Below are positions 1-6,277 of a stretch of DNA of 17,710 nt, one piece after another. The notes beneath the pieces were generated by a model. That model saw only the letters and a list, made by a program, of their open reading frames with translations. It was not told the DNA's origin and ran no database searches. Origin of the DNA: Alphaproteobacteria bacterium UBA6062 (GTDB taxonomy: Bacteria > Pseudomonadota > Alphaproteobacteria > Sneathiellales > Sneathiellaceae); the NCBI GenBank assembly GCA_002428885.1, contig DIYE01000097.1, forward strand, positions 1 through 17,710. Reading direction: 5' to 3'. Numbering within the stretch: the first letter of the stretch is position 1; every line of letters begins with the position of its first letter. Position numbers and translations under genes: made by a program.

Positions 1-390
1 CCCCCCGCCGCCATAAACGAAAAGAAGACCAAGAGCTATCGCTCCGACAAGGTTACCGGTCCAGCTTCCAGCCCAGCATAACAGCAGATCTTTCAGTGTC
101 GTTCTTTTCGCTAAAAGACCGTGAGTCATATACATACTGTGACCGGTAAAAAGTTCAGAACCGGCAAAGACAACCAGGATCAACGCAATGCCGAAGCTTC
201 CTCCCATAACAACGGGACGGAAAGCCGGATCCACACCCTGCCCAACGGAGAAAATCAGCAATATACCCAATCCGACATAAGCACCTGCCATCATCGCCAG
301 AAGAAGAAACCCGATCGGGTTGCGCCCCAGATGCCCCCTCTTCAACACTGCGGTATCGGCAAAAGACAGAACCGTTTCCCGAATAGTCAT
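1..390 (-). CDS. nirC: NirC-like formate/nitrite transporter, C-terminus cut by window edge
   Basis: Reading the minus strand from the ATG at 390 gives 130 codons open to base 1, so about half of a usual 260-280 residue FNT channel is present. The N-terminus (MTIRETVLSFADTAVLKRGH), a glycine/alanine-rich first membrane segment with AGAYVGLGI, and the motif AGSELFTGHSM closely resemble E. coli NirC as I recall it. FNT proteins are pentameric inner-membrane channels; NirC moves nitrite and the FocA branch moves formate. The SELFTGH form and the gene context favour nitrite. The start overlaps the stop of orf1 by 4 bases (ATGA), so it is the last visible gene of the nor operon and should share its control. 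What is seen is family and position; nitrite rather than formate as substrate is inferred. Confidence 0.88.
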   Translation of the reverse strand, partial: MTIRETVLSFADTAVLKRGHLGRNPIGFLLLAMMAGAYVGLGILLIFSVGQGVDPAFRPVVMGGSFGIALILVVFAGSELFTGHSMYMTHGLLAKRTTLKDLLLCWAGSWTGNLVGAIALGLLFVYGGGG

Positions 391-941
391 GATAGATGTG
401 TTCCCTGTAAAGCACGACGCACCTGTGTTTGACGGCCTGTAAAAACGGGGATTGTCCAGAAAATCGACAAACCACAGGCTACATAGAAAAAGCCGTATCC
501 GAGCCTGATCTGGTCGTCCACCAGATAGGAATTGCAAATACGCACCGGCGCGTGGGTATAAAGAAAGCCGAGAACACCGAACATGGTAATGCACTGCGCT
601 TTCAAAAAGCCTTTCAGAACGGGCGGCAGGTATTTCCAACTGAGAGCCAGCGGTAATCCTGTCCCCAATGGCAGGGTGATGAACTTGACCACATGCATCT
701 GCCAATTCGCCAGAGCCTCATCTACCGATCTTGGCAACATCCAGAACAGGAAAAAGAAAATCGCGAGGGTCAACGCCGGCCCAACCCAGTGCCCCGGAAT
801 AAAACGATCTCTTCCCAATAAATAACCAGACAGGCCCAGAAGGGGAAACTGCACCAATACGTGGATAACGGGATCCGCCGCCACCCATATCTGTGTGATC
901 GCCGCTAAAGCGAAAAGGCCGGCCGCCAGAACAATCGTCAT
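387..941 (-). CDS. Orf1-type polytopic membrane protein of the norSY-senC-orf1 cluster
   Basis: A 184-residue, very hydrophobic protein with about five or six predicted membrane segments. Recognisable stretches are HVLVQFPLLGLSGYLLG near residues 27-43, a central QMHVVKFITLPLG, and a C-terminal THAPVRICNSYLVDDQIRLG block. The start overlaps the senC stop by 4 bases and the stop overlaps the nirC start by 4 bases, so translation is coupled on both sides. In sNOR clusters of ammonia oxidizers a membrane protein of this kind (orf1) follows senC; I infer the same family from order and character. Its function is not established. His residues near the membrane faces and the Sco neighbour would suit a role in copper delivery or oxidoreductase assembly, loosely like CtaG, but I see no decisive motif. 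Confidence 0.8.
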   Translation of the reverse strand: MTIVLAAGLFALAAITQIWVAADPVIHVLVQFPLLGLSGYLLGRDRFIPGHWVGPALTLAIFFFLFWMLPRSVDEALANWQMHVVKFITLPLGTGLPLALSWKYLPPVLKGFLKAQCITMFGVLGFLYTHAPVRICNSYLVDDQIRLGYGFFYVACGLSIFWTIPVFTGRQTQVRRALQGTHLS

Positions 942-1537
942 CGCGACGCCCTCTCAACGGCCTCCGTAATCTCTTTATATGCGTCGGTGTTAAAAACACC
1001 GGAAAATCTGCCCTCCGGATTAATGAGGAGAACGGCAATATTATGCTGATAGCCGCCCCAGTTATCCGGGATAACCGTCACCCGGAAAAAATCCAGCATT
1101 TCGGTTAAATCCGGAAGTTGCGGTCGAGCCACTGTCCAGTATTGCCCGTCGGCCTCATGTAAGGCACCATAATCTGCCAGGGCCTCCAGCGTATCAGCCA
1201 CCGGATCAAAGCTGACGGACATCATCCGAACCGGCAGATCTTTCTCAACAAGCAGGTCTCTCAAATGAGCAAATTCGCCCCCGGAACTCTGGCAGATGGT
1301 CGGGCATGTCGTATAGATAAATTCAATCAGCGTTACTTTATCCGGCTGATTTCCCAGTTTTTCCAGGTCACCCGACATGGTTTGCAGAACCATGCCGGGG
1401 ACCTGAGGTTGTTCCCGGGCGATCTCCATCCTCCGCGCGCCTTCCGCAGTGAAAACGCGCAGTCCGTCCGTCGACCAGGCCAATCCTGCACTACCAAACA
1501 GGACGGCAGCCATGGTCAGAAACAACCCTTTTCTCAT
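938..1537 (-). CDS. senC: SCO1/SenC copper chaperone for the heme-copper enzyme
   Basis: A 199-residue thioredoxin-fold Sco protein. The N-terminus MRKGLFLTMAAVLFGSAGLAWS is a signal peptide or membrane anchor, placing the domain in the periplasm. The copper-binding CxxxC is Cys78-PTI-Cys82, and the third ligand is His165 in the GGYQHN motif before a beta-hairpin region (INPEGRFSGVF). Sco proteins load or reduce the CuA centre of subunit II, so the target is probably the NorY protein encoded upstream. The ATG overlaps the norS stop by one base (TAATG) and is preceded by a strong AAGGAGAGG ribosome site, so the start is firm. All three copper ligands are present and the protein looks functional. 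Confidence 0.93.
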   Translation of the reverse strand: MRKGLFLTMAAVLFGSAGLAWSTDGLRVFTAEGARRMEIAREQPQVPGMVLQTMSGDLEKLGNQPDKVTLIEFIYTTCPTICQSSGGEFAHLRDLLVEKDLPVRMMSVSFDPVADTLEALADYGALHEADGQYWTVARPQLPDLTEMLDFFRVTVIPDNWGGYQHNIAVLLINPEGRFSGVFNTDAYKEITEAVERASR

Positions 1538-2979
1538 TATTCCTCTCCTTTTCTCATCAGCCGCAGCGTGTAACGGGAAACAATCAGCAGAGATCCCAGA
1601 ATAGCGACGGCTGCGAAGAAGGTTCCGATCCGGTCCTGGAACTGCCAGCTTTCAAGATGGATAGCCCAGCGACGAGGGATCGAGCTGGCTCCGGACCACA
1701 GGAAAACCAGGACAAACCCAGCACCACCAAGGGCATAGGAAAGAAAGGCAAAACGCTCCAATCCTGACCGGATGCCCTGCTCCTTTCCCCGGACAAGCCA
1801 AGCGGAAAATCCGAAAGCCATCGCCACCTCGCCCAGCAAAAGATAGGTGTGAAAATGTCCCGGAACCCATTGGGTGTTATGCATGAGCCGGTTGACGGCC
1901 ACCATGCCGTCGATGGTGGCCGGGATGGAGCCCAGGGTCCAACCGGCGACACCGAGAACCAGCAGGGAAGATGTCAAATCCCATTTGAGCCCCGATCCTT
2001 TCACATAAACGCACAGGGAGAAGGTTGTAACCGCCATCAGCGGTATTCCTGACGCATAGGAAACGATCTGCCCGAGAGCCAGTGCCCAGTCCGGCATCAC
2101 CGCATCCTGAAGCAAGTGATGAAAATAAACTGCCTGTACAAAGATAACGATCGCGACCCAGGCAAGCGCGAAAACGCGCGTTGTTTTCCATGGTTTTCCG
2201 GTATATTCCGGTATGATTTCGTAAACCGCAACAACCGCCATATAGATGGTCGCATTGATGAAAACATGACCGAAGAAATAGATCGCATTTTTGGCCATGA
2301 GCGGATCAACAACAAAGCTCGGGAACAGCAGATTAATAATGCTGGCAACCAGAACCATAGCTCCGAAGACAATCCCGATTGAGTTAAAGACAATAACACT
2401 CGCCGCAGCAATAATGGTCGGAGGGGGCGCCAGCTCCTGGTTTCCACTCCAGGCAAAACGCCACCCGAGACCGCCCAGGAAACCGTCATAATTTATTGCA
2501 ATCCGATACCCCATATCCAGGTAGATCAACAGGAAACCTACTCCGATAAACAGATAACCAAAGCAGAAAGCAACCGCGGCTTCCACATCCCAGGCGCCGC
2601 CGGATATAGCTGGCAAGGGAAACAGGAATGTCCAGCCGCCACCAAATTCTCCATAAAAAATGGACCCGAGGATCAGAGCAACACCGATCAGGAATAAACC
2701 CAGAAAAACCCAGTAAATCGCGGCATTAAGATTCACATACCGTCCAACGAAATACCACATGATCGCGGCTCCCGTCAGAGCAGCCGATCCTACCATTCCA
2801 GCACCGTGTGCTGTCATGATCTGATAGAAGATAGCCGGATCGATCTCGAACAATCCGCCTTGCGTCGCTCTCAGGGCAAGGCCGAAAACCATCATCAGGA
2901 GAAAAACGACGCCCCCGAGGAGCATTGTCAGTTTAACCGCGCCAGCCTGCGGTTTGTATGGGTAAGTCTGTTCCATCAT
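1537..2979 (-). CDS. norS: Heme-copper subunit I, sNOR-type nitric oxide reductase catalytic subunit
   Basis: A 480-residue protein with about 12 membrane helices. Expected metal ligands are present: His58 (TAHGAGM) and His377 for the low-spin heme, His375 for the high-spin heme (GHFHTYLLLG), and His238, His287 and His288 (GHVFIN, YFHHLLQ) for the second active-site metal. In oxygen-reducing enzymes the motif is GHPxVY, with a Tyr four residues after the His that crosslinks to another His; here that position is Asn242. Loss of this Tyr is typical of NO reductases. With a CuA subunit II, Sco and orf1 in order, the sNOR family (norSY-senC-orf1) is the best fit. It would reduce NO to N2O in the inner membrane. 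Automatic pipelines would probably call it cytochrome c oxidase subunit I; activity on oxygen cannot be excluded from sequence alone. The start overlaps the norY stop (ATGA). Confidence 0.85.
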   Translation of the reverse strand: MMEQTYPYKPQAGAVKLTMLLGGVVFLLMMVFGLALRATQGGLFEIDPAIFYQIMTAHGAGMVGSAALTGAAIMWYFVGRYVNLNAAIYWVFLGLFLIGVALILGSIFYGEFGGGWTFLFPLPAISGGAWDVEAAVAFCFGYLFIGVGFLLIYLDMGYRIAINYDGFLGGLGWRFAWSGNQELAPPPTIIAAASVIVFNSIGIVFGAMVLVASIINLLFPSFVVDPLMAKNAIYFFGHVFINATIYMAVVAVYEIIPEYTGKPWKTTRVFALAWVAIVIFVQAVYFHHLLQDAVMPDWALALGQIVSYASGIPLMAVTTFSLCVYVKGSGLKWDLTSSLLVLGVAGWTLGSIPATIDGMVAVNRLMHNTQWVPGHFHTYLLLGEVAMAFGFSAWLVRGKEQGIRSGLERFAFLSYALGGAGFVLVFLWSGASSIPRRWAIHLESWQFQDRIGTFFAAVAILGSLLIVSRYTLRLMRKGEE

Positions 2980-3479
2980 TCTGCTGCTACCACTTCAAAT
3001 TCATTGATCATGTCATGATGCGCTACACCGCAAAATTCGAGGCATAACACTTGATAGGTGCCGGGTTTGTCGAACGTGTAGTAGAGTTTATTGACATATC
3101 CCGGCATTCCCTGGACCTGAGCCAGCAACTGCAGATCTTCATTGAAAATCCCCATGCCGTGATTCACATCCTCCGACGTCACCCGGAATTCGATTTCTGT
3201 ATGAAGAGGCAGGCTTTCCTTATCGATTTCCCACCACCACTGGCCACCAACCACATTAACAACGACCGGTTTTTCGGAAGCACCGGCATAGGGCCACTCT
3301 CTCATGGATCCGACTGAAATAAGAACGCCGGCGATTACCATTCCCCAGATCAACTGAGTCCTGCGTTTATTGATATTAGTTCCCGCCGGTTTCCCGTTCA
3401 CCGCCGAGACTGCCCTCCAGAAGAGCCAGCCCACGACCGCCATCAAAACGAGCGTTATCACAAAGATTGTTGATTGCAT
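2976..3479 (-). CDS. norY: CuA-containing subunit II of the sNOR-type heme-copper enzyme
   Basis: A 167-residue subunit II with two N-terminal membrane helices (about residues 3-24 and 41-58) and a periplasmic cupredoxin domain. The CuA site is complete: His107 (VNHGMG), then Cys146, Cys150, His154 and Met157 in CLEFCGVAHHDM. It should pass electrons from a cytochrome c to the norS-encoded subunit. The reading frame extends upstream to an ATG at 3539, but that extension (MTFKIP...) would be encoded by the promoter and operator, has no ribosome site and precedes the natural first helix. The ATG at 3479 has AGAGG about 8 bases upstream and is chosen. It is the first gene of the operon. Confidence 0.87.
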   Translation of the reverse strand: MQSTIFVITLVLMAVVGWLFWRAVSAVNGKPAGTNINKRRTQLIWGMVIAGVLISVGSMREWPYAGASEKPVVVNVVGGQWWWEIDKESLPLHTEIEFRVTSEDVNHGMGIFNEDLQLLAQVQGMPGYVNKLYYTFDKPGTYQVLCLEFCGVAHHDMINEFEVVAAE

Positions 3480-3510
3480 CACATGCCTCTTTTCTCCAAA
3501 TCTCGGCTGG

Positions 3511-3539
3511 ACGATATAAATTGGTATTTTAAATGTCAA
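3511..3539 (-). promoter_or_regulatory. Predicted sigma70-type promoter of the nor operon
   Basis: On the minus strand a perfect TTGACA (3539-3534) is followed by a 17-base spacer and TATCGT (3516-3511), four of six matches to the -10 consensus. This would give a leader of about 25 bases carrying the AGAGG ribosome site before the ATG at 3479. The spacer contains exactly the left arm of the inverted repeat described next, so a repressor bound there would block RNA polymerase. The -35 is convincing; the -10 assignment is less so, because TATATC at a shorter spacing is an alternative. Confidence 0.55.
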
Positions 3540-3566
3540 TTTAAATATGTGTTTAAAATACCAATT
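3519..3566. promoter_or_regulatory. Candidate NsrR operator pair between norY and nsrR
   Basis: AATTGGTATTTTAAA (3519-3533) and its exact reverse complement TTTAAAATACCAATT (3552-3566) form a 15-bp perfect inverted repeat with an 18-base spacer. The left arm is also the core of a 19-bp palindrome, TTGGTATTTTAAATGTCAA (3521-3539), of the form TTGNNATTTNAAATNNCAA. That resembles the ATTT-N-AAAT core of known NsrR boxes. The right arm lies just upstream of the nsrR start. The arrangement suggests one site controls the nor promoter and the other autoregulates nsrR. The repeat is directly visible; recognition by this NsrR is inferred. Confidence 0.7.
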
Positions 3567-3586
3567 ATGTGAGCTATATAACAGTC

Positions 3587-4039
3587 ATGCAATTGAACAA
3601 GTTTACAGATTACGCATTGCGGATCCTGCTGCACCTCGCTGCTGCGGATGGTAATCTATTGACAACAAAGGATATTTCCGGCATCCACAATGCCCGCTAC
3701 AATCATCTGGCCAAGGTAACGCAGTGGTTAGCTGCCGAGGATTATATTGATACTCAGCGGGGTCGAGCCGGAGGAATGCGGCTTGCTCTGTCGGCTGACA
3801 AGATCAATATCGGCGAACTGATCCGAAAACTGGAAGATCAATCCGCGCTCGTCGAATGCATGCAAGCGGATGGTGGCACTTGCAAACTGGCCGGTAGTTG
3901 CGGTCTGTCACTTGCTCTCAACAGAGCCCGAAGTGCCTTCTTCTCGGTTCTGGATGAATACAGCCTTGCGGACCTTATTGTTATGCACCCGAAGATGCGG
4001 GATGCTCTGCTTGGTATTCAATCCTCAGGATTGAACTGA
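3587..4039 (+). CDS. nsrR: NsrR, nitric-oxide-sensing Rrf2-family repressor
   Basis: A 150-residue Rrf2 protein. The N-terminal winged helix begins MQLNKFTDYALRILLHLA, much like E. coli NsrR (MQLTSFTDYGLR), and continues through a wing region with RGRAGGMRLA. The Fe-S ligands are Cys91, Cys99 and Cys105, spaced as in NsrR, and Asp8, the fourth cluster ligand in the Streptomyces protein, is conserved. The C-terminal helix YSLADLI also matches. NsrR holds a 4Fe-4S cluster; NO destroys it and releases DNA. Divergent orientation from nor genes makes control of them likely. A GTG at 3569 could extend the protein by six residues, but family members start at MQL, so ATG 3587 is chosen. The ribosome site is poor. 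Confidence 0.9.
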   Translation: MQLNKFTDYALRILLHLAAADGNLLTTKDISGIHNARYNHLAKVTQWLAAEDYIDTQRGRAGGMRLALSADKINIGELIRKLEDQSALVECMQADGGTCKLAGSCGLSLALNRARSAFFSVLDEYSLADLIVMHPKMRDALLGIQSSGLN

Positions 4040-4041
4040 CC

Positions 4042-4548
4042 CTAGCCTTCGATCTTCAAAAGAATAAGGTAATTGAGGAGCGGCAAGGCATCCGGCGCTT
4101 CCAGTTCAGAAAAACTGTCCGCGGCTACGTAAAGCACTACTCCCTCCTCCATTCTGATCCTGCCCTCGATCCGGCTCCACTGAGGCCCGTTACCATTAGC
4201 CGGAGACAGCACACGATAATCCAACATCTTTCCGGCACGGAAAGGTTTGCTCTTCTCAAAATCTCCGGGATCTCCCACTGGCTTGGAGGACACAGTCAGA
4301 AGCGGTGGATGGCGCCTGTCGGGAAGGGTAAAGGCAACAGTATTCTGATCGCCGGAGACCAGAGTAAACACTTCAGGTAAAGGAAGAAGATAAGATCTCC
4401 CGCCAATCTGAAAAGCATGCTCCTTTGTCGGTGCAACATCTTCGGCGGACACGGGAGGCACGCTCTGCCAGGCAAGATAAGAGCTCAAGACAACGGCGGT
4501 AATGCTGATTGCCAACAGCAAACCTCTATATGTCACAGTCATTTTCAT
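4042..4548 (-). CDS. Uncharacterised exported or membrane-anchored protein
   Basis: A 168-residue protein I do not recognise. Residues about 8-27 form one hydrophobic segment followed by PPVSAEDV, which is either a cleaved signal peptide (after VSA) or an N-terminal anchor; the rest is soluble and rich in beta-type sequence. There are no cysteines and no obvious catalytic motif. The ATG at 4548 has GAGGA six to seven bases upstream, which fixes the start. It ends two bases from the end of nsrR, tail-to-tail, without room for a terminator, so the two transcripts probably overlap. Its promoter must lie in the 141-base gap shared with the divergent LuxR gene. A link to NO metabolism is possible by position only. 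Confidence 0.75.
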   Translation of the reverse strand: MKMTVTYRGLLLAISITAVVLSSYLAWQSVPPVSAEDVAPTKEHAFQIGGRSYLLPLPEVFTLVSGDQNTVAFTLPDRRHPPLLTVSSKPVGDPGDFEKSKPFRAGKMLDYRVLSPANGNGPQWSRIEGRIRMEEGVVLYVAADSFSELEAPDALPLLNYLILLKIEG

Positions 4549-4689
4549 AAGTTTCCTCTTTCAGATCGACCCTCCTGTAGGTCAGTCGTTCCATACTGGC
4601 AGACCGTTCAGTTTAACAATTTTGAACCCGGCGCCCCCATCCTGAGACCTATAGACAGTATCCATATTTTTTGACGGCGGGAAGGCAGG

Positions 4690-5295
4690 ATGAAAAGAGA
4701 GAACGAAACAGAACTTTATTGTGCACTCATTGACAGTCATCAACTGATCTCAGGCGGCTTGCAACATCTGTTGGCGCGCTTAATCCCCGCCGCAAAAATT
4801 AGAGTTTATAAAACGGCAGCAGAACTCAAGCAGGATATTGCCGGTGAAAATCAGTCTCCTGATCTGGTTATCGTTCCTCATTACACGCCCGGCTTTGTTC
4901 CCGTTAATACGGTCCGGACATTGAAACTTTGCCGACTATCTCGAACGATCGCGGTTCTTGCCACCATGGACAGCAGATCGGACAGGCAAACAGCGTTGAG
5001 TGCCGGCGCCGATCTTTATTGGGATCAGCATACCAAGCCGGAAACCATTCTTAAAATCGCAGGTCAGCAAAGCCGCCCGGATCCTAGTTCTGATCGTTCA
5101 TCAGCATCCCTGACCGAAAGACAAATGCAGGTACTTGACCTGGTCGCGAGAGGATTTTCCAACAAAGAGATTGCCCGCTCGCTGACGATTTCACCGGAAA
5201 CCGTCAAGTCACATCTCAAGCAGGTCTACTCCCGTTTCTCTGTTACCAATCGGATTGAAGCGGCTCAATATGTCCGGAAGCTTAACCCGACATAA
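4690..5295 (+). CDS. LuxR/NarL-type regulator with degenerate receiver domain
   Basis: A 201-residue protein with a receiver-like N-terminal domain (about 9-125) and a C-terminal LuxR helix-turn-helix (about 138-200: LTERQMQVLDLVARG, SNKEIARSL, SPETVKSHLKQVY). The receiver has lost its phosphorylation chemistry: NarL-type DLILLDLNMPG reads DLVIVPHYTPG, so Pro63 sits at the Asp position; the acidic pair near the N-terminus is reduced to one Asp (Asp15); and the usual Lys in the GAD-loop motif (GYLLK) appears to be Gln. It is therefore unlikely to be a normal phospho-acceptor and may act constitutively or respond to another signal. No histidine kinase is nearby. A GGAAGG-like ribosome site precedes the ATG. 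Targets unknown. Confidence 0.88.
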   Translation: MKRENETELYCALIDSHQLISGGLQHLLARLIPAAKIRVYKTAAELKQDIAGENQSPDLVIVPHYTPGFVPVNTVRTLKLCRLSRTIAVLATMDSRSDRQTALSAGADLYWDQHTKPETILKIAGQQSRPDPSSDRSSASLTERQMQVLDLVARGFSNKEIARSLTISPETVKSHLKQVYSRFSVTNRIEAAQYVRKLNPT

Positions 5296-5356
5296 GCATT
5301 TCAAACAGCGCACCAAAGATGAAACTTCCAATACTCTTAGAATTGGCACTTCCTGT

Positions 5357-6271
5357 TCACTTATCGGTCGGCATGTCGTGATCGACATTCTCGCAGATCT
5401 CTAACGTTCCTCCTTCAAAGCCGCGCCTGAACCAGTATTTTCGAAGAGGGGACGCGACATTGTGAAAGCTATCGGAAAGATAATAAGGCGGCTCGGAGAT
5501 ACCGTGATGACCACCGAAGCCGCTCAACAGATAATCCGGAAACTCTAATGGTTCCGGATCTGACCGAAAGCCATTTGGCTGCTCATCTTCCGGAGTGCCG
5601 TAGAGTTGGCTGCCATCCCAAACGCTCTGCTCCTGCAGCTTTTTCAACATTGTTGAGATCGCCGCTTTCCGTATTGAGCCAAAATCAGACTGTGACTGCT
5701 GCATCCACATACCCGCCAGACAATCTGCCTGCAGATCAAGCCGCTCCAGATACTTTTCCTTAGGGTCGTCGTCTGCCTCCAGATCAGAGAGCGCAGCCAC
5801 ATCCAGCCACCCCATCTGTTTCTGCACATGATGCCCAATCTGATGAGCAAGTGTGTAAGCAACAGCCATATAGTGATAATGGTTCAGTCGTCTTGATAAC
5901 ACCTGAAAATAGGCCGTATCAACATCGATCCGTCCCTCTTCCAGACAATAGACAGGAATGCCGGAATCCTGAATGCTTCCGCAGGCGTTCGGGCGTTTGC
6001 CAAAAAAGAAACTCACCTTTGGGGGTTGATATGAAACCCCTTCTTTTTTTAATTCACGAGCCCAGAAAACAGTGGCGTTATCCAGTACGCTTTTCGTTTC
6101 CTTGACCCATAAATTATTATGCTCAGGGTTTCCATCTTCATACTTTTCAACGGGAATAACATAAAAGGTGAGCAGTTTGTTGATGTTGAAATAGAAGACG
6201 ATAAACACTGCAACAAGGATAAAACCTATCCAATGACGAATACTCTTGTAATTGAATTTCTCTTTTGCCAT
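5357..6271 (-). CDS. YpfJ-like membrane-anchored zinc metallopeptidase homologue with HQxxH motif
   Basis: A 304-residue protein with one N-terminal membrane segment (about residues 13-31) and a domain of the neutral zinc metallopeptidase family (YpfJ, PF04228), identified by PNACGS, the VAYTLAHQIGHHVQ helix and LQADCLAGMW. In the family the zinc motif is HExxH; here it is His143-Gln144-Ile-Gly-His147, so the catalytic Glu is Gln (codon CAG at 5842-5840). The usual LELQAD, whose Glu is probably the third zinc ligand, reads LDLQAD with Asp179. The zinc ligands His143 and His147 remain, so it may bind metal without cleaving peptides. A TTG six bases upstream is possible, but ATG 6271 is preferred. 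It follows the hydrolase by 6 bases and probably shares its mRNA. Confidence 0.82.
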   Translation of the reverse strand: MAKEKFNYKSIRHWIGFILVAVFIVFYFNINKLLTFYVIPVEKYEDGNPEHNNLWVKETKSVLDNATVFWARELKKEGVSYQPPKVSFFFGKRPNACGSIQDSGIPVYCLEEGRIDVDTAYFQVLSRRLNHYHYMAVAYTLAHQIGHHVQKQMGWLDVAALSDLEADDDPKEKYLERLDLQADCLAGMWMQQSQSDFGSIRKAAISTMLKKLQEQSVWDGSQLYGTPEDEQPNGFRSDPEPLEFPDYLLSGFGGHHGISEPPYYLSDSFHNVASPLRKYWFRRGFEGGTLEICENVDHDMPTDK

Positions 6272-6277
6272 GCCCAA

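Noticed and set aside
1537..3479. Ordinary cytochrome c oxidase subunits I and II
   Set aside because: The crosslinked Tyr is Asn and the neighbours are NsrR, Sco, orf1 and NirC; an NO reductase fits better, though oxygen activity is not excluded.
3480..3539. Twenty-residue N-terminal extension of subunit II starting at ATG 3539
   Set aside because: It would be encoded by the -10/-35 spacer and operator, lacks a ribosome site, and the ATG at 3479 fits the first membrane helix and has AGAGG.
4605..4640. CtrA-like TTAA-N7-TTAA box upstream of the LuxR gene
   Set aside because: The second half reads GAAC rather than TTAA; too weak in AT-rich intergenic DNA.
5328..5346. CCAAT/ATTGG hairpin as terminator between the LuxR and peptidase genes
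   Set aside because: Only a 5-bp AT-rich stem with a 9-base loop and no T-run; likely chance.
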